A stretch of DNA of 7,522 nt from an uncultured Eisenbergiella sp. (lineage in GTDB: Bacteria > Bacillota > Clostridia > Lachnospirales > Lachnospiraceae), in NCBI GenBank assembly GCA_948960675.1, contig CARDPF010000152.1, positions 1-7,522 of the forward strand, in the 5' to 3' direction. The position numbers were made by a program, and so were the translations under genes. Below, one piece after another: positions 1-6,404 of this stretch; positions within the stretch are counted from its first letter, which is position 1; the number at the start of each line of letters is the position of its first letter. The notes beneath the pieces were generated by a model. The model was not told the origin of the DNA. It ran no database searches and saw nothing but the letters and a program-made list of their open reading frames with translations.

Positions 1-65
1 CTTACGCATGCATACATGCAAAACGGGGAATTTCACCAAAACGCCGTTCCATTCCAAACTGCCGA

Positions 66-106
66 AAAACGCGTAAAACTCGCTGCGCTCAAACAATCCG
101 CGTTTT
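66..106 (-). terminator. Weak candidate terminator downstream of the regulator gene
   Basis: A perfect 8-bp inverted repeat, AAAACGCG (66-73) and CGCGTTTT (99-106), flanks a 25-nt loop. Read on the minus strand, the right arm runs into a short U-rich stretch, and the element lies about 30 nt past the regulator stop codon. It is where a terminator of the kinase/regulator operon would be expected. The GC core is only four base pairs and the loop is long, so the hairpin may be weak. The symmetry would also allow it to act in the other direction. Confidence 0.25.
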
Positions 107-135
107 GTGTGCATTTTCCTTGCTTCCGGTTTAGG

Positions 136-1680
136 TCAGTTTCTGCCGGGCATGTCCTTTGACGGGGTGTGCCCGGTTTTTTCCTTGTAGGCGCGCAAAA
201 AATAATTGTATCCATGAAAACCCACCTTTTCCCCTATGGTCTTTAAATCCAGGTCTGTCTGGCAAATCAGTTGTCTGGCACGTTCAATGCGGTAGCTGAC
301 CAGATAGTCAATGAAGGAGGTATCCATTTCCTTGCGGAATAGTCTGGAAAGATGGGTGGGGGATACATGCAGGTAATCCGCAAGGTCGCGCAGGGTAATA
401 TCCTGCCCATAATTTTCATGGATATACTGCAGGGCCTTTTGGATGTGTGCACAATGGCGCCTGCTTCCGAATCCGGGTGCCTGTTCTATGATTTTCCGAA
501 AATATTTTGTCAGAAAGGCTTCCGTTTCCTGGGAATTTAAGCGGCTGATATCCGTACCGGAAAACATAACATGGGTATCCATGGCAGGTTCCATTTTTTG
601 GGCGTTTTGGAAGCGCAGGCCAAGCTGCAACAGCCTGTGGACAAGCTGCTGGGACGGCCTGCCTCCGGCGTGCAAAAAAATATCCTGCAGGATGGCGCAC
701 GTCTTTTCCTGGTCCAGGCCAGAGAGGGCGTTCATCAGTTCGGTTTCTTCCCGCATGGACAGGGTGGTATCGGCATCTTCACTTTCAGTGGGTACGATTT
801 GGCGCTGTTCCAGAAGCTGTCTGGTCTGTTCAAAAACATGGGAAATATTCCCGATTTCCGCAAATATACCGCTGATTTGGAAAATGACCGTCAGGCCGAA
901 CAGCTTTCGGATGTTTGTGTCCAGCAGACGCATGGCCCGCTGCGTGGCATTTTGGATTTCCTGTGTGGAATTTTGTCCGGGAAAATGGAAAAGGACGGCA
1001 AACTGTCCGTATTCCATATGGGTGATGAGGCCGTTTCCCAGGGAGGAAAAAATATTGGTGGAAAGCGTTTGGATGGAATCAATCATTTTTTCCCGGTTCA
1101 TCGTATCGGAAAAATGGGTGATTAAAATAAAGTTCGTCACCTGCATGACAGACAGGCAGTAGTTTCCGCAGGCAAAGTCGGACTGGGTCAGCATATGCGC
1201 ATGTTCCTGCCGGTTGGTAATACCATGCAGCAAAAGACCGTGCAGATATTTTTGTTTTGCCACTGTTGTAAAAAAGGACAGGTGGGAACCGGCCACGTCT
1301 TCTTTTTGCAGAATCTCGGTCATTTCGGCCAGCTTGCGCAAAAGAATGTCCGGGCAAAGCTGGTGCTTGAGCAGGTAATCGTAAGCCCCGTTGTGGAGCG
1401 TGTCGCGGACAAAGGAAAACGTATCATAATTGCTCAAAATCAGGATTTTGACAGGAAGCTGTCGGCGTTGTATTTCCTGTGTCACTTCCACACCGTTTTT
1501 GTCCGGCATATCCACATCCAGCAGCACAATATCGGGACGCAGTGTTTCCAGCAGCTTTAAACAATCGCTGCCGCCCAACGCCTGTCCGACAATTTCATAG
1601 CCGTTTGCGTTCCAGTCAATAAGATTGGCGAGGCGGTTTAACGCCAGGATGTCGTCATCCGCCAAAAGAATCCGAACCAT
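136..1680 (-). CDS. YesN-type response regulator, receiver plus AraC-family DNA-binding domain
   Basis: This 514-residue transcription factor is the probable output of the adjacent kinase. An N-terminal receiver domain (about 1-120) carries the acidic pair D9/D10, the probable phospho-acceptor D55 in LLDVDMP, S83 in ILSNYD and the conserved lysine K105 in YLLKH. A long middle region (about 125-405) has no clear motif. Part of it (about 170-295) resembles the degenerate GGDEF-like linker seen in long YesN proteins, but that match is a guess. The C-terminus (412-514) is an AraC-type double helix-turn-helix. The first helix-turn-helix lies around ITLRDLADYLHVSPTHLSRLF and the second around IGEKVGFHGYNYFLRAYKEKTG, followed by HTPS. 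The start is preceded by GGGGA six bases upstream. The gene lies 60 bp after the kinase stop, so the two are probably co-transcribed. It most likely activates the divergent transporter operon. The tail after HTPS (KDMPGRN) lacks the usual Tyr-Arg and is encoded by a strong hairpin. The family call is very secure, the target is inferred. Confidence 0.96.
   Translation of the reverse strand: MVRILLADDDILALNRLANLIDWNANGYEIVGQALGGSDCLKLLETLRPDIVLLDVDMPDKNGVEVTQEIQRRQLPVKILILSNYDTFSFVRDTLHNGAYDYLLKHQLCPDILLRKLAEMTEILQKEDVAGSHLSFFTTVAKQKYLHGLLLHGITNRQEHAHMLTQSDFACGNYCLSVMQVTNFILITHFSDTMNREKMIDSIQTLSTNIFSSLGNGLITHMEYGQFAVLFHFPGQNSTQEIQNATQRAMRLLDTNIRKLFGLTVIFQISGIFAEIGNISHVFEQTRQLLEQRQIVPTESEDADTTLSMREETELMNALSGLDQEKTCAILQDIFLHAGGRPSQQLVHRLLQLGLRFQNAQKMEPAMDTHVMFSGTDISRLNSQETEAFLTKYFRKIIEQAPGFGSRRHCAHIQKALQYIHENYGQDITLRDLADYLHVSPTHLSRLFRKEMDTSFIDYLVSYRIERARQLICQTDLDLKTIGEKVGFHGYNYFLRAYKEKTGHTPSKDMPGRN
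146..182 (+). terminator. Rho-independent-type terminator read on the plus strand, inside the regulator's 3' coding end
   Basis: CCGGGCA (146-152) pairs perfectly with TGCCCGG (170-176). The stem can extend inward by three G-U and two G-C pairs (153-157 with 165-169), leaving a 7-nt loop (158-164). Six consecutive T residues (177-182) follow directly on the plus strand. This is the classic intrinsic-terminator layout, oriented against the regulator gene it overlaps. It would stop transcripts entering from the left flank. On the minus strand the hairpin has no U-tract after it, so it should not terminate the regulator mRNA there, though it could protect its 3' end. Confidence 0.55.
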
Positions 1681-1696
1681 TTTTTTCCCCGTTTCT

Positions 1697-1723
1697 GCGC
1701 GGATTTCCCTGCGGATACCGCGC
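1697..1723 (-). other. Intercistronic inverted repeat between kinase and regulator
   Basis: GCGCGG (1697-1702) and CCGCGC (1718-1723) form a perfect 6-bp inverted repeat with a 15-nt loop, in the 60-bp gap between the kinase stop and the regulator start. No U-tract follows on the minus strand, so it is not a good terminator. It could be a processing or stability hairpin, or one that tunes translation of the regulator, whose binding site (GGGGA) lies just downstream. A six-base GC-rich repeat may also be chance. Confidence 0.3.
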
Positions 1724-1740
1724 GCATAACAAAATTGCCG

Positions 1741-3501
1741 TTACAGTTCATCCGTCGTTTCCATTTCCTCTGCCGGAAAGCAGAGGTGCACGGTGGTGCC
1801 GCAGCCGGGCGCGCTGGCGATGGAAAAGGATGCCTTACTGCCATACTGTAAAAGCAGCCGGTCCATAATATTTTTCATGCCCACACGTAAAAAGGTATTG
1901 TGCTGCGGAACCTCCCCTTTGAGGATGTGCTGTACCTGTTCCTCGTCCATGCCGTTGCCGTCGTCGGAAACGGAAACATAAATTTTATTTTCCTTCCGCC
2001 GTACCGTGACGCAGAGAAGCCCGTCCTCCGTCCGCCCGTAAAATCCGTGTATGACGGCGTTTTCCACAATTGGCTGTAAAAGAAGCTTTAAAATTTTGCA
2101 GTTTGCGGCCTCTTTTTCCACACAAAAATCCGTTTCAATCGTACAAAGCAGGTTGTACTTTTTTACAGCTATGAAGGAACGCAGGTATGCCACCTCCTGC
2201 GCTATGGTGATAAAAGCCCCCTGATTGGAAATGGAACGCAGAAGATGGGCAAAGGAGGAGGAAACCTCTTCGATATTGCGGACATTTTGTATCTGTGCCA
2301 TATAGGTAATGGTATTTAACGTATTGTAAATCATGTGCGGATTGATCTGCGCCTGCAGGGAATTGAATTCCAAAATGCGTTTTTTCTCCTCGTTTTCCTG
2401 CACCTTGTGTAAAAGCTTGCGTATCCTGCAGGACATGGATAAAAATCCCTGTGTCAGCTGTCCGGCTTCGTCCCCGGAGCGGACGGGCAGGGAAATGACC
2501 TTTTGGGGATCGTTTCCGAATTCCGTCACGGCGGCATTGAGGGCCCGGATATCCCGGGTAAAGGTATAGGTCAAAAAAAAGATGCCGATAATTGCCGCCA
2601 ATATCATCACGGAAAATGCAAACACAAATGCAAAAACCGCTTGGGAGGATTCCCAAAATACGGAATCTACAGTGACCAGCGTGACGATGCAAAGTCCGCT
2701 TTGCTTGGTGGGCATCCTGGAAAACAGGTACTCTGTATCCAAATATTGGATGGAAGAACTGTGCTTTTTTGCCGCCTCCCTGAGGGTTGGCAAAATATCC
2801 GGGCTTTCTAGGCTGCGGGAAGCGTAAATGATTTTTTGGTCCTCCTCCAGGACATACATTTGCGTCGTATCACTTTCAAAGGGATTGAGCAGGGCGTCCA
2901 TGTAGACGATGGGGACATCCACCAAAATGGAGCCCAAATACTTACCGTTGCGATAAACGCTGCGGCCCAGTGTGACCACAGGATTGTCGTCCAGCCCTTC
3001 CAGGATACGGTTACAAATAACGGGATTGCCGTTCCCTTCCCGTATACGCGCCAAAAGCGGATCATCGGATTTGATCATACTGTTATAGACGGCGCCTGCC
3101 TGATAAAGTTTGTTGTCATAACCGGATATGGTAATACTATAGCGGTAGTCTGCGTTGGAATGCAAAAGCGACAGGAGACTGTTCAGCGTTTTATAGCCGG
3201 TAAACCATTCATAAGTGGGAATGGCAGCGCTGTCCGATAGGATATCCGTCACATGGTAATCCAAAATCAATGAAACCGCAATCCGGTCCATATCGGAAAA
3301 GATGCGGTCAAACTGGGTCTGCGCATAGCTGACTTTTTCCGTGATATACGCCTGTTCTTTGTTTTTCAAAACCGTGTGCAGCCGGTTTACAAAAAGCTGT
3401 ACGGCGATAAAAAGCGGAATAATCAGTAAAAACAGAAACGTTACCAAAAACTTGGCGCTGATGGAATTTTTGATTTTTGCCTGTAATCCGTCACAAAACA
3501 T
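1741..3501 (-). CDS. YesM-type membrane sensor histidine kinase
   Basis: This 586-residue kinase belongs to the LytS/YesM class that pairs with AraC-type regulators. A first membrane helix (about 18-40) follows a short basic N-terminus. The extracytoplasmic sensor region (about 41-285) has the size and position of a Cache-type ligand-binding domain. A second helix (about 288-312) leads into a HAMP-like segment (about 311-363). The His_kinase block contains LQAQINPHMIYNTLN with phospho-acceptor H389; the family norm is PHFLYNTLN, so Met replaces Phe. The ATPase domain shows the N box (QPIVENAVIHG, N481), the G1 box DDGNGM (513-518) and a G2-like VGMKNI (540-545). All catalytic boxes are intact and the length is typical. 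AGAGGA a few bases upstream supports the start. It is the first gene of a two-gene operon with the regulator and is divergent from the transporter. It probably senses the transported sugar or a related glycan, which is inferred from context only. Confidence 0.96.
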   Translation of the reverse strand: MFCDGLQAKIKNSISAKFLVTFLFLLIIPLFIAVQLFVNRLHTVLKNKEQAYITEKVSYAQTQFDRIFSDMDRIAVSLILDYHVTDILSDSAAIPTYEWFTGYKTLNSLLSLLHSNADYRYSITISGYDNKLYQAGAVYNSMIKSDDPLLARIREGNGNPVICNRILEGLDDNPVVTLGRSVYRNGKYLGSILVDVPIVYMDALLNPFESDTTQMYVLEEDQKIIYASRSLESPDILPTLREAAKKHSSSIQYLDTEYLFSRMPTKQSGLCIVTLVTVDSVFWESSQAVFAFVFAFSVMILAAIIGIFFLTYTFTRDIRALNAAVTEFGNDPQKVISLPVRSGDEAGQLTQGFLSMSCRIRKLLHKVQENEEKKRILEFNSLQAQINPHMIYNTLNTITYMAQIQNVRNIEEVSSSFAHLLRSISNQGAFITIAQEVAYLRSFIAVKKYNLLCTIETDFCVEKEAANCKILKLLLQPIVENAVIHGFYGRTEDGLLCVTVRRKENKIYVSVSDDGNGMDEEQVQHILKGEVPQHNTFLRVGMKNIMDRLLLQYGSKASFSIASAPGCGTTVHLCFPAEEMETTDEL

Positions 3502-3531
3502 AACATTTCCTCTTCCTGTTCGGTTTCACAT

Positions 3532-3561
3532 AGTTTACCCTGAATTGCCCTCTTCGGTCAA
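3532..3561 (-). promoter_or_regulatory. Sigma-70/SigA-type promoter for the kinase/regulator operon
   Basis: Read on the minus strand, TTGACC (3556-3561) matches five of six consensus -35 bases. TAAACT (3532-3537) matches four of six -10 bases, and the spacer is 18 bp. Transcription would start near 3525, giving a leader of about 25 nt that ends in an AGAGGA ribosome binding site before the kinase ATG. Position, spacing and match are all good. It faces away from the transporter promoter, with about 50 bp between the two -35 elements. Confidence 0.65.
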
Positions 3562-3577
3562 GAATATAGGCAAATGT

Positions 3578-3608
3578 GATAAAAATTTGAAGCATAACGA
3601 TAAGATTG
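3578..3608. promoter_or_regulatory. Candidate AraC-type regulator binding site (21-bp-spaced direct repeat)
   Basis: GATAAAAAT (3578-3586) and GATAAGATT (3599-3607) share GATAA and two further positions. They are exactly 21 bp apart, about two helical turns. Direct half-sites with this spacing, the proximal one abutting the -35 element, are typical of AraC-family activators. Here the proximal copy ends about five bases before the proposed -35 of the transporter promoter. The shared core is short and AT-rich, so chance similarity is possible. Confidence 0.3.
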
Positions 3609-3612
3609 TGTA

Positions 3613-3641
3613 GTTTCAGTACAGAAATGTTTTGCTATACT
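3613..3641 (+). promoter_or_regulatory. Extended -10 promoter for the transporter/sulfatase operon
   Basis: TATACT (3636-3641) matches five of six consensus -10 bases and is preceded by TG one base upstream (3633-3634), making an extended -10. The best -35 at 17-bp spacing is GTTTCA (3613-3618), a poor match. A weak -35 is what one expects of an activator-dependent promoter. Transcription would start near 3648 and give a leader of about 50 nt. That leader contains a small GCAG/CTGC hairpin (3651-3664) and ends in GGAGG five bases before the ATG at 3701. Confidence 0.6.
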
Positions 3642-3645
3642 GAAA
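3614..3645. promoter_or_regulatory. Inverted repeat across the transporter promoter, candidate operator
   Basis: TTTCAGTA (3614-3621) and TACTGAAA (3638-3645) form a perfect 8-bp inverted repeat separated by 16 bp. The left arm overlaps the proposed -35 and the right arm overlaps the -10. It lies upstream of the predicted transcription start, so it would act as DNA rather than as an RNA hairpin. The layout suits a dimeric repressor that occludes RNA polymerase. The binding protein is unknown, and the adjacent AraC-type regulator more commonly uses direct repeats. I see no clear CcpA cre site in this region. Confidence 0.4.
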
Positions 3646-3700
3646 AAGCAGCAGGGGGAACTGCCTCCCGCATAAAATCGCAAAGGAAAAGGAGGACAGT

Positions 3701-5344
3701 ATGAAAAAGAAAAGATTTTTGGCGCTGATGGTGACGGTTTGTATGTCGGTGGGATTGCTTGCAGGATGCGGCAGCAAGCCGGCACAACGGCCTTCCCAGT
3801 CCGGTGAGCAGCCCAAAAAGCAGGAAGCGGCGGACAACAGTGAAAAACAGAACCAGGAAGCGGCAGGGGAAGTGGCCAACCTGAACATGGAAGGGTTCCC
3901 CATTGTAAACGAACCCATCACACTGCGTGTATTCGGGCAGCAAGGGCCCGTGCAGGAAAAATGGGACAACATGGGGATGTGGAAAAAGTACCAGGAGATG
4001 ACAAACATCCAGCTGGATTTTACGGATGTGCTTGCGGCGGAAGGTTATGATGAGAAAAAGAGCCTGATGTGGGCCAGCAACGAATATCCTGATATTTTTG
4101 TCCGGGCGCAGTTAAACAATGCGGAAATCGTCAAATACGGCGGCATGGGAATTTTAGCCCCCCTTGAGGACCTGATTCCGGTGTATGCACCGAATATGCA
4201 GAAACTCATCGACGAAGATCCGGCCATCCTCTCCAGAATTACCGCGCCGGACGGGCATATTTACACGCTTCCCGCAATCTTTACGCTGACGGCGGCCAGG
4301 GGACAAAAGTTTTGGATGAATACCTCGTGGCTGGAGCAGGTCGGAAAAGAAATTCCTGAAACCGTGGACGAACTGGAAGAAGTCCTGCGGGCGTTCAAAG
4401 ACGTTGATTTTAACGGAAACGGGGAAGCGGATGAGTTCCCCATGGGAGCGGACACCATCCAGACCTTAATCTGCCGTTTTGCAGGCGTCTGGGGATACCA
4501 GCGGCAGTTTGGTAACTATCTGGAAGTCAAAGACGGAAAGGTTTCCACTTATCTGACGGACGACGGCTTTAAGGATATGCTGGCATGGCTGGCCAAAATA
4601 TACGGGGAAGGGCTGATTGATCCGGAAGTTTTCACACAGGATTATGCCAAGTATGCGGCAAAAATGGCGGGACAGCAGATGGGGCTTTTCTTCAACCAGG
4701 CGGACGATACTTTTGATTCCACCAACTTTAAGGGAATCGCGCCTTTTAAGGGAAAGGCAGACAGACAGTACGTGGAATCCGCCCCGGCAGCCAGGGATAA
4801 CGGCGTGTTTGCGATCTGCGCTGACTGTGAAAATAAGGAAGCGGCAATGCGCTGGATTGATTATTTCTACGGTTACGAAGGCTCCATCCTGATGCGCTAC
4901 GGCGTGGAGGGGGAGAACATGTATTTTGACGAGGATGGAAAACCCCATTACAACGACGGTATCTTGGACAGTCCGGAAGGCTCCGGCACCGAGATCGGCA
5001 AATATACAATCTGGCCCGGCGGCGGCGCGCCCCAGTGGGTGAACGCAGACAACTGTGAAGCGATTGCGTCCGAAGCCACGCTTGCAGCACAGGTAGCGCT
5101 GGATCCCTTCGTACCGGAACAGATTTATGCGGCTCCCCTTTTGGACCAGGAAGTTTCCGACCGGCTGTCCGTGCTTTGGACGGATCTGGAAAGCTACATG
5201 AAAGAGACCACGGCAAAACTGATCCGCGGGGAACTGAATTTTGAAAGCGACTGGGATACCTATGTGGAGACCATGAACAAGATCGGTCTGGACGAGTGGG
5301 TTTCCATTTACCAGGCAGCATATGACGTAGTTGCCAAGTCGTAA
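3701..5344 (+). CDS. Extracellular solute-binding lipoprotein of a carbohydrate ABC importer (LplA/YtcQ-like)
   Basis: This 547-residue protein is the substrate-capture subunit of the importer encoded downstream. Residues 1-22 form a lipoprotein signal peptide: basic MKKKR, a hydrophobic stretch, then the lipobox LLAG before C23, the predicted lipidated residue. A Gln/Glu/Lys-rich linker (about 24-57) tethers the binding domain (about 60-540) to the outer face of the membrane. A loop at 236-247 reads DFNGNGEADEFP, the D-x-N-G-N-G-x-x-D-E signature common in this group of large sugar-binding proteins and probably calcium-binding. Aromatic residues are plentiful, as expected for sugar stacking. 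Length is normal for the LplA/YtcQ group. GGAGG lies five bases before the ATG. It is first in the operon and is followed by stable hairpins, consistent with higher expression than the permeases. Relatives are often labelled aldouronate- or oligosaccharide-binding. The actual sugar cannot be read from sequence, but the downstream sulfatase favours a sulfated glycan fragment. Confidence 0.95.
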   Translation: MKKKRFLALMVTVCMSVGLLAGCGSKPAQRPSQSGEQPKKQEAADNSEKQNQEAAGEVANLNMEGFPIVNEPITLRVFGQQGPVQEKWDNMGMWKKYQEMTNIQLDFTDVLAAEGYDEKKSLMWASNEYPDIFVRAQLNNAEIVKYGGMGILAPLEDLIPVYAPNMQKLIDEDPAILSRITAPDGHIYTLPAIFTLTAARGQKFWMNTSWLEQVGKEIPETVDELEEVLRAFKDVDFNGNGEADEFPMGADTIQTLICRFAGVWGYQRQFGNYLEVKDGKVSTYLTDDGFKDMLAWLAKIYGEGLIDPEVFTQDYAKYAAKMAGQQMGLFFNQADDTFDSTNFKGIAPFKGKADRQYVESAPAARDNGVFAICADCENKEAAMRWIDYFYGYEGSILMRYGVEGENMYFDEDGKPHYNDGILDSPEGSGTEIGKYTIWPGGGAPQWVNADNCEAIASEATLAAQVALDPFVPEQIYAAPLLDQEVSDRLSVLWTDLESYMKETTAKLIRGELNFESDWDTYVETMNKIGLDEWVSIYQAAYDVVAKS

Positions 5345-5371
5345 CAATCCGGGCTTGTACAGCCTTGTTAC
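5341..5371 (+). other. Hairpin overlapping the stop codon of the binding-protein gene
   Basis: GTAACAA (5341-5347), which includes the TAA stop, pairs perfectly with TTGTTAC (5365-5371). Inside it GGCT (5352-5355) pairs with AGCC (5361-5364) around the loop TGTAC, leaving a 4-nt bulge (5348-5351). This gives 11 base pairs in total. No U-tract follows, so it looks like an mRNA 3'-stability or processing structure rather than a terminator. Confidence 0.45.
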
Positions 5372-5397
5372 ACGAAGTCATAACCCCTTACGGGAAA

Positions 5398-5433
5398 GGG
5401 CCGGGCGGCATTGTCCGTCCGGCCCTCCTGTTT
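5398..5433 (+). terminator. GC-rich intercistronic hairpin, likely partial terminator or mRNA stabiliser
   Basis: GGGCCGGGCGG (5398-5408) pairs with CCGTCCGGCCC (5415-5425) through 11 base pairs with one G-U and a 6-nt loop, CATTGT. The following bases, TCCTGTTT, contain only a short T run, so full termination is doubtful. It lies between the binding-protein gene and the first permease. Partial termination or protection of the upstream mRNA there is a known way to make more binding protein than permease, as in the maltose system. The next gene's ribosome binding site starts about 20 bases further on. Confidence 0.5.
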
Positions 5434-5444
5434 GACGGGGGAGA

Positions 5445-5450
5445 AGGAGG
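5445..5450 (+). promoter_or_regulatory. Ribosome binding site deciding a GTG start
   Basis: AGGAGG lies six bases before GTG at 5457. No in-frame ATG occurs near the N-terminus before the first membrane helix, so this strong site fixes the unusual start of the first permease. Confidence 0.8.
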
Positions 5451-5456
5451 TACACG

Positions 5457-6392
5457 GTGGCAAAAGCAAAGACCGCCCCAAAGAAGCAAAAAGGCGTTTG
5501 GAAAAAAATAAAGGGCAAGTGGCAGCTGCTTGCCATGTTTGCCTTTCCGCTGCTTTGGTATCTTATTTTTTGTTATGTTCCCATGTACGGGATACAGCTT
5601 GCGTTCCGCAATTACAATCCGCGGCAGGGATATCTGGGCAGTCCCTTTGTGGGCCTTCGGTGGTTTGAACAGTTTTTCTCGTCTTACTATTGGAAGGATA
5701 TCGTCTGGAATACGTTTTCCATCAGTCTCTATTCCATTGTGATCGGCTTTCCGGTTCCGATCCTTTTGGCAATTATCATCAATGAACTGCCGGGCAGAAA
5801 ATTCAAGAAGGTGCTGCAGAACATTACATACATTCCCCATTTCATTTCCATGGTAGTATTATGCGGCATGCTGTATCTGTTTTTATCCCCCCGGTATGGT
5901 ATCGTCAACGTGGCGCTTTCGTCGATGGGCTTTGAACCCGTGGGATTTTTGGAATCCTCCAAATATTTCAAAGGCGTTTATGTGGCCTCCGGCATCTGGC
6001 AGGAGAGCGGATGGAGTTCCATCATATACATTGCCGCCCTGGCAGGCATTGACCCGTCCCTCTACGAAGCGGCTAAAATTGATGGGGCAGGGCGGTTTAA
6101 GCGGATTTTACATGTTTCCCTGCCGGGAATTGTGCCAACCGTGGTGACGCTCCTCATCCTCCGGATCGGCCAGATCATGAGTATCGGGTTTGAAAAAGCT
6201 TATCTTTTGCAAAATGACCTGAACTTAAAATCCAGCGAAATCATATCCACCCTGGTTTATAAACAGGGAATTTTGCAGGGCAACATCGGCTACGCTACGG
6301 CGGTGGGCCTGATGAATTCCTGCCTGAACCTGCTTTTGATCGTGTTGGCAAACAAATTCTGTAAAAAGTTTTTTGAGACCAGTCTGTGGTAA
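5457..6392 (+). CDS. Sugar ABC transporter permease, LplB-like
   Basis: This 311-residue integral membrane protein forms one half of the importer channel. Six membrane helices can be placed at about 24-46, 86-109, 125-145, 174-197, 224-244 and 279-299, after a strongly basic N-terminus (MAKAKTAPKKQKG). The cytoplasmic coupling loop carries the EAA motif as EAAKIDGAGRFKRILHVSLPG (204-224), with E204, G210 and L222-P223. This is where the ATPase docks. The motifs GLRWFEQFF and YIPHFISMVVLCGM fit the LplB/UgpA-like first permease of carbohydrate importers. The start is GTG with AGGAGG six bases upstream. It lies 112 bp after the binding-protein gene, a gap holding two hairpins, and 12 bp before the second permease. 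No promoter is evident in the gap, so it is probably read from the promoter at 3613. No ATPase gene accompanies it. Confidence 0.96.
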   Translation: MAKAKTAPKKQKGVWKKIKGKWQLLAMFAFPLLWYLIFCYVPMYGIQLAFRNYNPRQGYLGSPFVGLRWFEQFFSSYYWKDIVWNTFSISLYSIVIGFPVPILLAIIINELPGRKFKKVLQNITYIPHFISMVVLCGMLYLFLSPRYGIVNVALSSMGFEPVGFLESSKYFKGVYVASGIWQESGWSSIIYIAALAGIDPSLYEAAKIDGAGRFKRILHVSLPGIVPTVVTLLILRIGQIMSIGFEKAYLLQNDLNLKSSEIISTLVYKQGILQGNIGYATAVGLMNSCLNLLLIVLANKFCKKFFETSLW

Positions 6393-6404
6393 AGGAGGGA
6401 TAGC

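Noticed and set aside
33..215. 60-codon minus-strand frame overlapping the regulator's 3' end
   Set aside because: It starts inside the regulator in another frame and has no family resemblance. The downstream part is not supported as coding.
443..1162. 239-codon plus-strand open frame opposite the regulator
   Set aside because: It is the antisense shadow of a clear response regulator. It has no ribosome binding site worth noting and no recognisable motif.
2135..2692. 185-codon minus-strand frame inside the kinase gene
   Set aside because: It is an alternative frame of the kinase coding sequence. The kinase frame carries all catalytic boxes, and this one carries none.
3571..3589. CAAAT/ATTTG inverted repeat in the divergent region
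   Set aside because: The arms are five bases of AT-rich sequence with a 9-nt loop, likely by chance in such DNA. It overlaps the better-placed GATAA direct repeat.
3502..3700. Catabolite-repression (CcpA cre) site
   Set aside because: I looked for a TG...CG...CA pattern on both strands and found none close enough to report.
3649..3700. Riboswitch in the transporter leader
   Set aside because: The leader is only about 50 nt with a 4-bp hairpin, too short and simple for a known sugar-related riboswitch class.
4466..5347. 293-codon minus-strand open frame opposite the binding-protein gene
   Set aside because: It overlaps a lipoprotein with signal peptide, lipobox and strong ribosome binding site. 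The antisense product is Cys/His-rich without a domain pattern, as expected for a shadow frame.
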